Of a stretch of 64,000 nt of DNA, positions 44,140 to 52,688 are shown piece after piece (the first letter of the stretch is position 1; every line of letters begins with the position of its first letter). Origin of the DNA: Sphingomonas elodea ATCC 31461 (GTDB lineage Bacteria; Pseudomonadota; Alphaproteobacteria; Sphingomonadales; Sphingomonadaceae); the NCBI RefSeq assembly GCF_000226955.1, contig NZ_AGFU01000002.1, forward strand, positions 62,001 through 126,000, in the 5' to 3' direction. The notes beneath the pieces are model-generated. The model did not search any database. It saw only the letters and a program-made list of their open reading frames with translations, and was not told where the DNA came from. The position numbers and the translations under genes are program-made.

Positions 44140-44657
44140 TGGCGCCCGATCGGCAGCCGGTGCTGGAGGGCGAGCTTGTCCGCATCCGGCCGATGACGGA
44201 AGCCGATCGGGAGCCGCTCTATGCGGTTGCCAGCGATCCGCTGGTCTGGGAGGTCCACCCCGCCCATGATCGCTGGCAGCGGCCGGTGTTCGATGCCTTT
44301 TTCGAGGCCTGCCTGACCAGCGGCGGCGGGCTGACCATCCTCGACCGGGCGAGCGGCACCGTGATTGGCGCCTCGCGCTACGACAATTGGGTGCCCGAGG
44401 CCGACGAGATCGAGATCGGCTGGACCTATATCGCCCGCGCCTATTGGGGCGGGCGGTACAATCGCGAAATCAAGACGCTGATGCTCGCCCATATCCACGC
44501 GCAGGTCACGACCGCGACCTTCATGGTGGGGGCGAACAATATCCGCTCGCGCCGGGCGATGGAGAAGATCGACGGCGTGCTGCGCCCTGGCACGCATCCA
44601 CGCATCATGGCGGGCGTGGAAAAGCCGCACGTCGTCTACGAGATCCGGCGCCCGTGA
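44139..44657 (+). CDS. GNAT family N-acetyltransferase
   Basis: A 172-residue protein of the RimJ/RimL-like GNAT branch: ELVRIRPMTEADREPLYAVASDP at the start, EIEIGWTYIARAYWGGRYNREIKTLMLAHIH (motif A region, acetyl-CoA binding) and NNIRSRRAMEKIDGVLR. Its ATG shares one nt with the gcdH stop and its end overlaps the CoA-transferase gene by four nt, so it is locked into that operon. Substrate unknown. Confidence 0.85.
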   Translation: MAPDRQPVLEGELVRIRPMTEADREPLYAVASDPLVWEVHPAHDRWQRPVFDAFFEACLTSGGGLTILDRASGTVIGASRYDNWVPEADEIEIGWTYIARAYWGGRYNREIKTLMLAHIHAQVTTATFMVGANNIRSRRAMEKIDGVLRPGTHPRIMAGVEKPHVVYEIRRP

Positions 44658-45760
44658 AGCCGCTCGCCGGCATCAAGGTCGTCGAGCTTGCCCGCATCCT
44701 CGCCGGGCCCTGGTGCGGGCAGCTGCTCGCCGATCTGGGGGCCGAGGTGGTCAAGGTCGAGCGGCCGGGGGCAGGGGATGATACCCGCCATTGGGGCCCG
44801 CCCTTCCTCCATGATGCGGAGGGTACGAACCGAGATGCCGCCTATTTCCACGCATGCAATCGCGGCAAGACGAGCGTGGGCATCGACATCGCCACGCCCC
44901 AGGGACAGGCGGCCGCCCGCGCGCTGATCGCCGATGCCGATGTGGTGATCGAGAACTACAAGGTCGGCGGGCTGGTGAAATACGGGCTCGATGCCGCCAG
45001 CCTGCGCGCCGCCAACCCGCGGCTGATCGTCTGCTCGATCACCGGCTTCGGCCAGACGGGCCCCTATGCGGCGCGGGCCGGCTATGACTTCATCATCCAG
45101 GGCATGGGCGGGGCGATGAGCCTCACCGGCGAGCCCGACGGCGCGCCGCAAAAGGCGGGGGTCGCCTATGCCGACATCTTCACCGGCGTCTATTCGGCCG
45201 TCGCGATCCTCGCCGCGCTGCGTCGGCGCGACGTGGAGGGCGTGGGCGCGCATATCGACATGGCGCTGCTCGATACGCAGGTCGCGGTGCTCGCCAACCA
45301 GGCGCTCAACTGGATGGCGAGCGGGAAGGTGCCGCACCGCATGGGCAACGGCCATGCGAATCTGGTTCCTTATCAGGCGTTTGCCTGCCGCGACGGCGAG
45401 CTGATCGTCGCGGTGGGCAATGATTCGCAGTTCGCCAGGCTGTGCGCGATCCTCGGCCTCGATCTGGCGGGCGATGCGCGGTTTGCGACAAACCCGGCGC
45501 GGGTGACCAATCGCGACGCGCTGATCCCGCAACTCGCCCGCGCGATCCTCGATTGGGCCAAGGCGGATCTGTACGAGGCGCTGGAGGCGCAGGGCGTGCC
45601 GGCGGGGCCCATCAACCGCGTCGACGAGGTGTTCGCCGATCCGCAGGTGATCGCGCGCGGCATGGCGATCGTGCGTGACGGGCTGCCGGGCCTTGCCAGC
45701 CCGATCACGATCGACGGCGAACGCATGGTCGCCGAGCGCGCGAGCCCGGCGCGGCCCTGA
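44654..45760 (+). CDS. CaiB/BaiF family CoA-transferase, probably glutarate CoA-transferase
   Basis: A 368-residue class III CoA-transferase. The conserved aspartate is in ARAGYDFIIQGMGG (about D145), and GIKVVELARILAGPWCGQLLADLGAEVVKVE is the usual N-terminus. Next to gcdH it most likely activates glutarate with succinyl-CoA, like human SUGCT. The GTG at 44654 overlaps the acetyltransferase stop. Confidence 0.85.
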   Translation: MKPLAGIKVVELARILAGPWCGQLLADLGAEVVKVERPGAGDDTRHWGPPFLHDAEGTNRDAAYFHACNRGKTSVGIDIATPQGQAAARALIADADVVIENYKVGGLVKYGLDAASLRAANPRLIVCSITGFGQTGPYAARAGYDFIIQGMGGAMSLTGEPDGAPQKAGVAYADIFTGVYSAVAILAALRRRDVEGVGAHIDMALLDTQVAVLANQALNWMASGKVPHRMGNGHANLVPYQAFACRDGELIVAVGNDSQFARLCAILGLDLAGDARFATNPARVTNRDALIPQLARAILDWAKADLYEALEAQGVPAGPINRVDEVFADPQVIARGMAIVRDGLPGLASPITIDGERMVAERASPARP

Positions 45761-45779
45761 GCTGGCGCTCGCCACCAGC

Positions 45780-45874
45780 CCTCATCCCGGCGGAAGCCGG
45801 GATCCATTCGCTACTAGGTGCAAGCAGGAGCCGGCACGAAGACCCCAATGGACCCCGGCTTTCGCCGGGGTGAC
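45780..45874. repeat. Dispersed long inverted repeat, family 1, copy c
   Basis: Left arm near 45780-45807 (CATCCCGGCGGAAGCCGGG) and right arm 45847-45874 (CCCCGGCTTTCGCCGGGG) correspond to the copy at 25666-25759. It lies in the tail-to-tail gap between the CoA-transferase and COQ9 genes. Confidence 0.82.
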
Positions 45875-45890
45875 GAGAAGAGGGGGCACC

Positions 45891-46547
45891 TCAGATCGCC
45901 GGGTAGCGCAGCCGGCCGATGAAGCGGGAGAGGCTCGGGCGATTGCTGGTGCGATTCACGAACCCGGCCTTGGCCTTTTCGAAGCGCATGATTCCGTCGA
46001 TCCGGCGGCCGAGAAAGGCGCGGGTATCCGCCCATTCCTCGCTCTCGTCCTGCACGAACACCGCGATGGTCGCGGCATAGACGCTGCCGAGCGTCATCCG
46101 CTTGGTATAGTGATTGTAATCGGTCGCGGTATCGCCCGCCGCGCGCCACATGGCGTCCGCTGCGCGCCAGCCGAGCTTGCTCGCTCGGCCCAGATTCTGC
46201 GGCATGGCGAGGATCGCCAGCGCCCGGCGCAACGCGTCGCGATACGGGGCGAGCAGCGCCAGCCGCGCCTCGACCAGCGCGGCAATGCGCGCGCGGATCT
46301 TCATGCCCGCCAGCGTCTCGGGCGAGAGTTCGTCGAGCATCGTGCGATCGATATGCGCGAACCAGGCGTCGATCATCGCCAGCGGACCATCGGCGAAGGC
46401 GAGTCGCGCCATGTCGCGGTCGACGCCCATGCCATCGGCGGTGGCGTCGAGCGCACGCTGGTTCCAGCCATCGAAGGCGGCGTTGGCGGCAAGCGACGGC
46501 GCAAGCGCCGCGCGCAGTTCGTCGAGGGTGGCGTCGGCGAGATCCAT
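45891..46547 (-). CDS. COQ9 family ubiquinone biosynthesis protein
   Basis: A 218-residue helical protein. The C-terminal COQ9 part has WRAAGDTATDYNHYTKRMTLGSVYAATIAVF and SEEWADTRAFLGRRIDGIMRFEKAK. COQ9 binds lipids and delivers quinone intermediates to COQ7-type hydroxylases; in alphaproteobacteria it serves ubiquinone production. The ATG at 46547 opens MDLADATLDEL. Confidence 0.88.
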   Translation of the reverse strand: MDLADATLDELRAALAPSLAANAAFDGWNQRALDATADGMGVDRDMARLAFADGPLAMIDAWFAHIDRTMLDELSPETLAGMKIRARIAALVEARLALLAPYRDALRRALAILAMPQNLGRASKLGWRAADAMWRAAGDTATDYNHYTKRMTLGSVYAATIAVFVQDESEEWADTRAFLGRRIDGIMRFEKAKAGFVNRTSNRPSLSRFIGRLRYPAI

Positions 46548-46586
46548 GGGCCTGATCTAGGCGCGAAGCCGCGCCCCGGCAACCGC

Positions 46587-47492
46587 CTACCCCTTGGGCC
46601 GTACCCCGCCCTGGCGGACCAGCACCAGCGCCGCGGCGACCAAGCCTGCGCCGAACAGATCGGCGGCGGCGAGGCGTTCGTCGAAGATCACCCAACCCAG
46701 CGCCGCACCCACCGCCGGCTGCACCAGCAAGGCGATGCCGATCACCAGCGGCGAGAGATGGCCGAGCGCGTAGATCATGCAGCCCTGCCCGATCAGCTGG
46801 CTGACGATGGCGAGCGCGAGCAGCGGCCACCAAAGGTGCGGCACGATCTGCTCGCCCATCGCCAGCGCGATGACGAGCAGCGGCGGGATGGTGGCGAGCG
46901 AGGACAGCGCCAGCGCCGGCACCGGCGCGATCGTCGCCCGTACCCGTGCCATCAGCGCGAAATAGACGGCATAGAACACGCCCGCGAGCAGGCAGAACAG
47001 GTCGCCCGCGAGATGCTGCGACGAAAGCTCCGCCGAACGGCCGAGCAGCAATGCGCCACCGATTCCCGCCAGCAGCAGCGCCGCGCCCTGGCTCTTGCTC
47101 GGCCAGGCGCGTGCCACCACGAAGCCGTAGATCGGGAAGATCAGCGACGCCGAATTGCCGAACAAGGTCGAATTGGCGAGCGTGGTGCGGACGATGCCGA
47201 TGTGCCAGCTCGCCAGGTCGAGCGCGAACACCACGCCGGCGATGCCGAGAATCCACCAGCGGCCCCGGCCGGCGGCGATCGGCCGCTCCCCCATGGCGGC
47301 AGCCGCCGCGAACAGGATCGGCGTGGCGATGATCAGCCGCCAGAACGCGGCCGACACCGGGCCCACATCGGCCATCCGCACGAACAACGGGCCGGTGGCG
47401 AGCGCGGTGTTTGCGACGAGCGCTGCAATTAGCGCGGTCGCAACATGGCTTCGTGCCGGGGAAGTTTTTGTTGTCGGTGCGTTGCGGTGCAT
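46587..47492 (-). CDS. EamA family (DMT) transporter
   Basis: A 301-residue protein with ten transmembrane helices in two EamA repeats, for example VSAAFWRLIIATPILFAAA and PLVIGIALLVQPAVGAALGWVIFDERLAAADLFGAGLVAAALVLV. The family exports amino acids, nucleotides and other metabolites. The substrate is unknown. It is divergent from the old yellow enzyme gene, with a 55-nt gap. Confidence 0.88.
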   Translation of the reverse strand: MHRNAPTTKTSPARSHVATALIAALVANTALATGPLFVRMADVGPVSAAFWRLIIATPILFAAAAAMGERPIAAGRGRWWILGIAGVVFALDLASWHIGIVRTTLANSTLFGNSASLIFPIYGFVVARAWPSKSQGAALLLAGIGGALLLGRSAELSSQHLAGDLFCLLAGVFYAVYFALMARVRATIAPVPALALSSLATIPPLLVIALAMGEQIVPHLWWPLLALAIVSQLIGQGCMIYALGHLSPLVIGIALLVQPAVGAALGWVIFDERLAAADLFGAGLVAAALVLVRQGGVRPKG

Positions 47493-47547
47493 GGCGCCCT
47501 GTAGCGCCCTATCTGCCCGAAGTCACAAACAGCATGAGGGAATTTCA

Positions 47548-48663
47548 ATGCCCAGCCTGTTCGATCCGATTCAGATCGGCGCGATCCACGCCGCCAATCG
47601 CGTGTGGATGTCGCCGCTCACCCGCGGCCGTTCCACCCGCGGCCATGTGCCGACGCCGATCATGGCCGACTATTACCGCCAGCGCGCCAGCGCCGGGCTG
47701 ATCATCAGCGAGGCGACCGGCATCAGCCAGCAGGGGCTGGGCTGGGCCTATGCCCCCGGCATCTGGAGCGACGCGCAGGTCGAGGCGTGGAAGCCGATCA
47801 CCGCGGCGGTGCACGAAGCCGGCGGCCGAATCGTCTCGCAGCTATGGCACATGGGCCGGCTGGTCCATTCGGACTTCCTCGGCGGCGAGCCGCCGGTCTC
47901 CGCGTCGGCGACGACGGCACCCGGCGAGGTCCGCACCTATCCGGCGGAGGATTCGGGCGAGATCAAGCGCCCCTACACCCAGGCCCGCCCGCTGCGCACC
48001 GACGAGATTCCCGGCATCCTCGCCGATTACGAACGCGCCGCCCGGAACGCGATCCGCGCCGGCTTCGACGGGGTGCAGATCCACGCCGCCAATGGCTATC
48101 TGATCGACCAGTTCCTGCGCGACAATGCGAACTTCCGCGAGGATGCCTATGGCGGATCGATCGAGAACCGCATCCGCCTGCTGCGCGAGGTGAGCCAGCG
48201 CGTGGTGGACACGATCGGGGCCGACCGTACCGGCGTGCGGCTGTCGCCCAATGGCGAGGTGCAGGGCGTCAACGACAGCAACCCGGCTCCGCTGTTCGAG
48301 GCCGCAGCCGCGGCGCTCGACGATATCGGCGTGGCCTTCCTCGAGATGCGCGAGCCGCGTCCCGGCGGCAGTCGCGGCGAGCCCGACCAGCCGCCGATCC
48401 ACCCGGTAATGCGCAAGGTCTTTTCCGGCGTGCTGGCGCTCAACTCGGACTATGATGCCGAAAGTGCCCAGGCCGCGCTCGACGCGGGCGAGGCCGATGC
48501 GATCGCCTTCGGCCGGACCTTCCTCGCCAATCCGGACCTGCCGCGCCGCCTGCGCGAGGGGCTGCCGCTCAATCCGCAGCGCGAGGAACTCTTCTATGTC
48601 GGTGGGGCCGAGGGCTATACCGACTATCCGACTGCCGACGAACTGGCGCTTCAATCGGCCTGA
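47548..48663 (+). CDS. Old yellow enzyme (NADH:flavin oxidoreductase, alkene reductase)
   Basis: A 371-residue FMN barrel enzyme of the NemA/OYE class. It has the active-site IHAANGYLIDQFLRD (His-Asn pair), the FMN stretch MSPLTRGRSTRGHVPTPIMADYYRQRAS, and the C-terminal AIAFGRTFLANPDLPRRL. It reduces activated double bonds and nitro compounds. The ATG at 47548 follows GAGGGAAT. Its 3' end overlaps the next gene on the other strand by 13 nt. Confidence 0.92.
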   Translation: MPSLFDPIQIGAIHAANRVWMSPLTRGRSTRGHVPTPIMADYYRQRASAGLIISEATGISQQGLGWAYAPGIWSDAQVEAWKPITAAVHEAGGRIVSQLWHMGRLVHSDFLGGEPPVSASATTAPGEVRTYPAEDSGEIKRPYTQARPLRTDEIPGILADYERAARNAIRAGFDGVQIHAANGYLIDQFLRDNANFREDAYGGSIENRIRLLREVSQRVVDTIGADRTGVRLSPNGEVQGVNDSNPAPLFEAAAAALDDIGVAFLEMREPRPGGSRGEPDQPPIHPVMRKVFSGVLALNSDYDAESAQAALDAGEADAIAFGRTFLANPDLPRRLREGLPLNPQREELFYVGGAEGYTDYPTADELALQSA

Positions 48664-49151
48664 TCGAAGCCGTCCAGCCAGCGGGTGCTGGCCTCGCGCA
48701 AGGCTTTACGAGTCCTTTGCGGGGTCAGCACTGCCGCCAGAAGGAACGGGAACCATGGCCAGAACAGGAAGCTGCCGGTGACCAGCAACGCGATGAGGAC
48801 CGCGCCGCCGAAGCGCAGCCCCGCCAGCCGCGAATGCGCGGTGTAGTTGAGCTTGATCGTCCGCGGCGCCCTGGCGTCGAACCAGCTGCGGGTGACAAAG
48901 CTGTCCGGCGTGGCCTTGCGCGGCTGAAACCCGAACCTCCAGCCCTGCGCATCCCCTCCGCCTGTCTGAGGGGATGGAGGAGGCGCCATCCTCGGCTCCC
49001 GTCGTTTTCGACGGCCCTCCCCGCGACCGACCCCTCCCGCGAGCGGAAGGGGAGAATTGGGTTGAGAAACCTCGCGCCCGGTAGCGCGATCCACCACGAC
49101 CAGCCGCCGCCCCCGCTCTTCTACGCGATAGCGGGAGGGCGGCATGTCCAT
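48651..49151 (-). CDS. Small membrane protein with a repeat-derived insert
   Basis: A 166-residue protein. Residues 1-28 (PSRYRVEERGRRLVVVDRATG) and 70-166 seem to form the original protein, with two hydrophobic segments (about 114-140, AVLIALLVTGSFLFWPWFPFLLAAVL). Between them residues about 29-67 are low-complexity Pro/Gly/Arg-rich and are the translation of a palindromic repeat (48951-49067). Function unknown; related proteins in sphingomonads appear to lack the insert, but this is inference. Confidence 0.6.
   Translation of the reverse strand: MDMPPSRYRVEERGRRLVVVDRATGREVSQPNSPLPLAGGVGRGEGRRKRREPRMAPPPSPQTGGGDAQGWRFGFQPRKATPDSFVTRSWFDARAPRTIKLNYTAHSRLAGLRFGGAVLIALLVTGSFLFWPWFPFLLAAVLTPQRTRKALREASTRWLDGFDQAD
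48951..49067. repeat. Palindromic repeat inserted in a coding region
   Basis: Contains ATCCCCTC-N9-GAGGGGAT (48951-48975), GTCG-TTTT-CGAC and a CCCCTCCCGC...GGAAGGGG hairpin, the same modules as other CCTCCC/GGGAGG elements in the window. The open frame of the surrounding gene passes through without a stop. About 117 bp, a multiple of three. Confidence 0.55.
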
Positions 49152-49155
49152 AGGA

Positions 49156-49575
49156 TCAGCCGAACTTGCCCTTGAGCGCCAGCATCGCCAGCGCCGCCTT
49201 GGCCGCCTCGCCGCCCTTGTCCTTCTGCTTCGGATCGGCGCGGACCAGCGCCTGCGCCTCGTTCTCGACCGTGAGGATGCCGTTGCCGATCGCGACGCCG
49301 TCCATCGACAGCGCCATCAGCCCGCGTGCGCTCTCGCCCGCGACGATCTCGAAATGATAGGTCTCGCCGCGGATCACCACGCCGATCGCGACGAACGCGT
49401 CGTAGCGGCCGCTGTCCGCCGCCAGCGCGACCGCGCCCGGGATCTCCAGCGCGCCCGGCACCGTGATCACCTCGGCCTTGTGGCCCGCCGCCTCGATCGC
49501 GGCCTTGGCGCCGGCGATAAGCAGGTCGTTGAGATGCTCGTAGAAGCGCGCTTCGACGATGAGGATGGTGGCCAT
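49156..49575 (-). CDS. ribH: 6,7-dimethyl-8-ribityllumazine synthase
   Basis: A 139-residue enzyme. It has [22 protein letters not shown], the substrate loop [10 protein letters not shown], and [25 protein letters not shown] (the GETYHF catalytic histidine). It condenses the ribityl-diaminouracil with dihydroxybutanone phosphate. The ATG shares one nt with the ribB stop; it is last in the riboflavin operon. Confidence 0.96.
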   Translation of the reverse strand: MATILIVEARFYEHLNDLLIAGAKAAIEAAGHKAEVITVPGALEIPGAVALAADSGRYDAFVAIGVVIRGETYHFEIVAGESARGLMALSMDGVAIGNGILTVENEAQALVRADPKQKDKGGEAAKAALAMLALKGKFG

Positions 49576-50711
49576 TATTGCTCCGGATCGATGGGACGCG
49601 TGCCGGCGATCGACAGGCCATAGCCGTCGAGCCCGATCAGCGTGTGATGGGTGTTGGAGAGCAGGATCATCTCCTGCACGCCGAGTTCGGTGAGGATGGT
49701 CGCGCCGACGCCGTAATCGCGCAGCTCGTCCATCGCCTTGGGCGGGATCGCGCCGCTGCGGGTCTGCAGCGCGACGGTATAGCCGTCGGGGCGAGGGCGG
49801 TTGATCACCACGATCACGCCGGCGCCTTCCTTGCCGATGATCTCCATCGACTTGCGCAGCAGCCCGCCGCGCGGGCCGCCTTCGCCGAACACGTCGGCAA
49901 AGGGCGAGAGCGCATGCATGCGCACCAGCGTCGGCTTGTCGGGATCAATCTTGCCCTTGACCAGCGCGACCTGCTCGCTGCCGGTCGCCTTGTTCCAGAA
50001 GGTGAGCGCGCGCCACTCGCCGCCCCATTCGCTGGTGAAGCTCGCCTCGGCGCGCTGCTCGACGAGGTGATCGTGGCGGCGGCGATAGGCGATCAGGTCG
50101 CGGATCGTGCCGATCTTGAGGTTGTGGAGCTGGGCGAAGCCGACGAGATCGTCGAGCCGGGCCATCGTCCCGTCGTCCTTCATGATCTCGCAGATCACGC
50201 CGGCGGGGTTGAGCCCGGCGAGGCGAGCAACATCCACCGCCGCCTCGGTATGGCCGGCACGGACCAGCACGCCGCCGTCCCGCGCGACCAGCGGGAAGAC
50301 ATGGCCCGGCGTGACGATGTCGGCGCGGTCCTTGGTGCCGTCGATCGCCACCGAGATGGTGCGGGCGCGATCGGCGGCGGAGATGCCGGTGGTCACGCCT
50401 TCCTTGGCCTCGATCGAGACGGTGAAGGCGGTTTCGTGCCGGGTGCCGTTGGCACGGCTCATCAGCTCGAGCCCGAGCTTGTCGACGCGCGCCTTGGTCA
50501 TCGCCAGGCAGATCAGGCCGCGGCCGTATTTGGCCATGAAGTTGATCGCGTCCGGGGTCGCCATCTGGGCGGGGATGACCAGGTCGCCCTCATTCTCGCG
50601 ATCCTCGTCATCGACCAGGATGAACATGCGGCCGTTGCGGGCCTCGTCGATCAGTTCCTCGGGCGAGGAGAGGAAGCCGTGCTTGAGCGCGGCGAGTTCA
50701 GCCTTTGGCAC
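49575..50711 (-). CDS. ribB: 3,4-dihydroxy-2-butanone 4-phosphate synthase with degenerate GTP cyclohydrolase II domain
   Basis: A 378-residue protein. The N-terminal domain (about 12-215) is intact Rib[37 protein letters not shown] and [17 protein letters not shown]. The C-terminal part has the cyclohydrolase II fold, but the zinc-binding cysteines of RibA (C...RCDCG) are absent at the equivalent [20 protein letters not shown]. So only the RibB reaction is expected and a separate RibA is needed. The GTG start overlaps ribE by 14 nt. Confidence 0.92.
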   Translation of the reverse strand: MPKAELAALKHGFLSSPEELIDEARNGRMFILVDDEDRENEGDLVIPAQMATPDAINFMAKYGRGLICLAMTKARVDKLGLELMSRANGTRHETAFTVSIEAKEGVTTGISAADRARTISVAIDGTKDRADIVTPGHVFPLVARDGGVLVRAGHTEAAVDVARLAGLNPAGVICEIMKDDGTMARLDDLVGFAQLHNLKIGTIRDLIAYRRRHDHLVEQRAEASFTSEWGGEWRALTFWNKATGSEQVALVKGKIDPDKPTLVRMHALSPFADVFGEGGPRGGLLRKSMEIIGKEGAGVIVVINRPRPDGYTVALQTRSGAIPPKAMDELRDYGVGATILTELGVQEMILLSNTHHTLIGLDGYGLSIAGTRPIDPEQ

Positions 50712-51306
50712 GCAATGCCTCCATGCGCTGGAGATAACGTGCCAGCACGTCGATCTCCAGATTGACCGCCTGGCCTTCCGCCAGCGTGGCGAAAGTGGTG
50801 ACGGCCGCGGTGTGGGGAATGATGTTGAGGTGGAATTCGACGCCTTGCGGGGTATCGTCCACCGCGTTGACCGTCAGCGACACGCCGTCGACGGTGATCG
50901 AGCCCTTGGGCGCGACATAGGGGGCGATCTCCGGCCCCGCCGCGATCACGACATGGTGCGAGCCGTCGATCGCCTCAATGAGCTTCACCCGGCCGACGCC
51001 GTCGACATGTCCGGTGACGATATGCCCGCCCAGTTCGTCGCCCAGGCGCAGCGCGCGCTCCAGGTTGAGCTTGCGGCCGGTGGTCCACAGGTCGTCGGCG
51101 GTGCGCGAGACGGTCTCGCCCGACACGTCGAAGTCGAGCCAGCCCGGCCCCTTGTCGACCACCGTCAGGCACACGCCCGAACAGGCGACCGAGGCGCCGA
51201 GATCGATCTCGTGGGTGGGATAGGCCGTCGACACGCGCACGCGCAGGTCGCCCTGGCGCTCTACCGCGTCGATCGTGCCGACATCGCTTACGATTCCGGT
51301 GAACAT
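50698..51306 (-). CDS. ribE: Riboflavin synthase subunit alpha
   Basis: A 202-residue enzyme of two similar lumazine-binding domains: MFTGIVSDVGTIDAVERQGDLRV with SVACSGVCLTVVD, and HIVTGHVDGVGRV with GSITVDGVSLTVN. It turns two lumazines into riboflavin. It shares one nt with the end of ribD and overlaps ribB by 14 nt, so the four rib genes form one tight operon. Confidence 0.96.
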   Translation of the reverse strand: MFTGIVSDVGTIDAVERQGDLRVRVSTAYPTHEIDLGASVACSGVCLTVVDKGPGWLDFDVSGETVSRTADDLWTTGRKLNLERALRLGDELGGHIVTGHVDGVGRVKLIEAIDGSHHVVIAAGPEIAPYVAPKGSITVDGVSLTVNAVDDTPQGVEFHLNIIPHTAAVTTFATLAEGQAVNLEIDVLARYLQRMEALRAKG

Positions 51307-52271
51307 CAGTTGCGCTCGTAGACCTCGAACCGATCGCTGCCAAGCACACGAGAGTCCAACAGGCGCCAGCGATCATGCGCCTCGGACAATGCGGCGAGGC
51401 CGAACGCCTCGATCGCGGGTTTGCCGCCGCCGATCAGGATCGGGGCGCGGTAGAGCAGCAGCCGATCGACCAGGTCGGCGCGGAGAAAGGCGGTGGCCGC
51501 CCTGGCGCCGCCTTCGACCATCAGCGTGTCGATGCCGGAGAGGTGGCGGATGTCGGCGATGTCGGCGATCCGCTCCCAGCCCGGCGGTGTCGGGCCGGTC
51601 GAGGACAGCAGGATCCGCCGGGGCGACCGATCGGCAAGGCCGGGCAGGCGCACGTCCAGTTTCGGCACATCAGCGAGAAAGGTGCCGCGGCCGACCAGAA
51701 TGCCGTCGTGCCGGGCGCGCTCCAGATGCGTGTGGGCGCGGGCGTGCGGGCCGGTGATCCACTTGCTCTCGCCGGTGGATAGCGCGATGCGGCCGTCGAG
51801 CGAGGTGGCGAGCTTGAGCGTGACGTGCGGGCGGCGCTTGGCGAGACGCGTGAGGAATCCGGCTAGGCTGCGCCGGGCCTCGGCCTCCATCAGGCCGGAC
51901 TCCACAGCGATCCCGGCGTCCCGCAGCCGAGCGAAGCCGCTGCCGTCGGTCCGGGGGTCCGGATCGCGAAGCGCCGCGACCACGCGGGCGACCCCGGCGG
52001 CGATCAGCAGATCGGCACAGGCGGGGCCCCGCTCGGAGAGATGGGCGCAGGGTTCCAGCGTCACGTACGCGGTGGCCCCGCGCGCCGCCGCGCCGGCCTG
52101 GGCCAGCGCCATCGCCTCGGCATGGGGGCGGCCGCCGGGCTGGGTCCAGCCGCGCCCGATCACCCGGCCATGCCGCACCAGCACGCAGCCGACAGCGGGG
52201 TTGGGCGCCGTCCGCCCCCGCCCGCGCTCGGCGAGCCCGAGCGCCGTCGCCATCCAGCGCGCGTCGTTCAA
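51306..52271 (-). CDS. ribD: Riboflavin biosynthesis deaminase/reductase RibD
   Basis: A 321-residue bifunctional enzyme. The deaminase domain has HAEAMALAQAG and PCAHLSERGPACADLLI (zinc ligands H, C, C); the reductase domain from about 150 has RPHVTLKLATSLDGRIALSTGESKWITG and LMVEGGARAATAFL. It is the second and third step of riboflavin synthesis. The TTG start at 52271 overlaps the preceding stop (TTGA); an ATG at 52253 is possible. Confidence 0.93.
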   Translation of the reverse strand: MNDARWMATALGLAERGRGRTAPNPAVGCVLVRHGRVIGRGWTQPGGRPHAEAMALAQAGAAARGATAYVTLEPCAHLSERGPACADLLIAAGVARVVAALRDPDPRTDGSGFARLRDAGIAVESGLMEAEARRSLAGFLTRLAKRRPHVTLKLATSLDGRIALSTGESKWITGPHARAHTHLERARHDGILVGRGTFLADVPKLDVRLPGLADRSPRRILLSSTGPTPPGWERIADIADIRHLSGIDTLMVEGGARAATAFLRADLVDRLLLYRAPILIGGGKPAIEAFGLAALSEAHDRWRLLDSRVLGSDRFEVYERN

Positions 52272-52615
52272 ATTCCGTGCTTCTTCAGCCAGTCGTCATA
52301 CTTCTTGAATTCGGCCTGGCGCTTTTTCTGGCGCTCTTGGAAGGCCGCTTCCTCTTGCAGGCGCTTGGCCTCGTCGACCTTCTGCTTGGCGCGGATCTCT
52401 TCCTCGGTGCGGGTGATCGGCCAGCTGTCGACGTAGATGATGTTCTTCTTGTACGGCATCGGCACGTGCGAGTCCTTCACGAACACCACGATGACGCCGA
52501 AGGTGACGACCAGCGCGAGCATCATGAACCAGAGTTCGTGGCGCTTGCGCGTCGCCAGATAGCCGCGCAGGTCGCGCAGGGCCCGGAGCGGCGAGATGTA
52601 CTTGAGGAAGGTCAT
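52268..52615 (-). CDS. Conserved small membrane protein at the head of the rib operon
   Basis: A 115-residue protein: one transmembrane helix (about 30-46, FMMLALVVTFGVIVVFV), a short loop (YKKNIIYVDSWPITRTEEEIRAKQK) and a charged helix rich in K, E and Q (about 75-115). No family with known function is recognised. It overlaps the ribD start by four nt, so it is probably transcribed and translated with the riboflavin genes. Confidence 0.7.
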   Translation of the reverse strand: MTFLKYISPLRALRDLRGYLATRKRHELWFMMLALVVTFGVIVVFVKDSHVPMPYKKNIIYVDSWPITRTEEEIRAKQKVDEAKRLQEEAAFQERQKKRQAEFKKYDDWLKKHGI

Positions 52616-52688
52616 CGGTGGCCGAAGATAGGGACGCGGAGGCTGCAGGGCCAGCCCCCGCGTCCACGCCGCCGAAACCAGGGGCGGA

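Noticed and set aside
52616-52688. FMN riboswitch sought upstream of the rib operon
   Set aside because: The 73-nt gap before the first gene is too short, and the conserved FMN aptamer core was not seen there or inside the leader gene.
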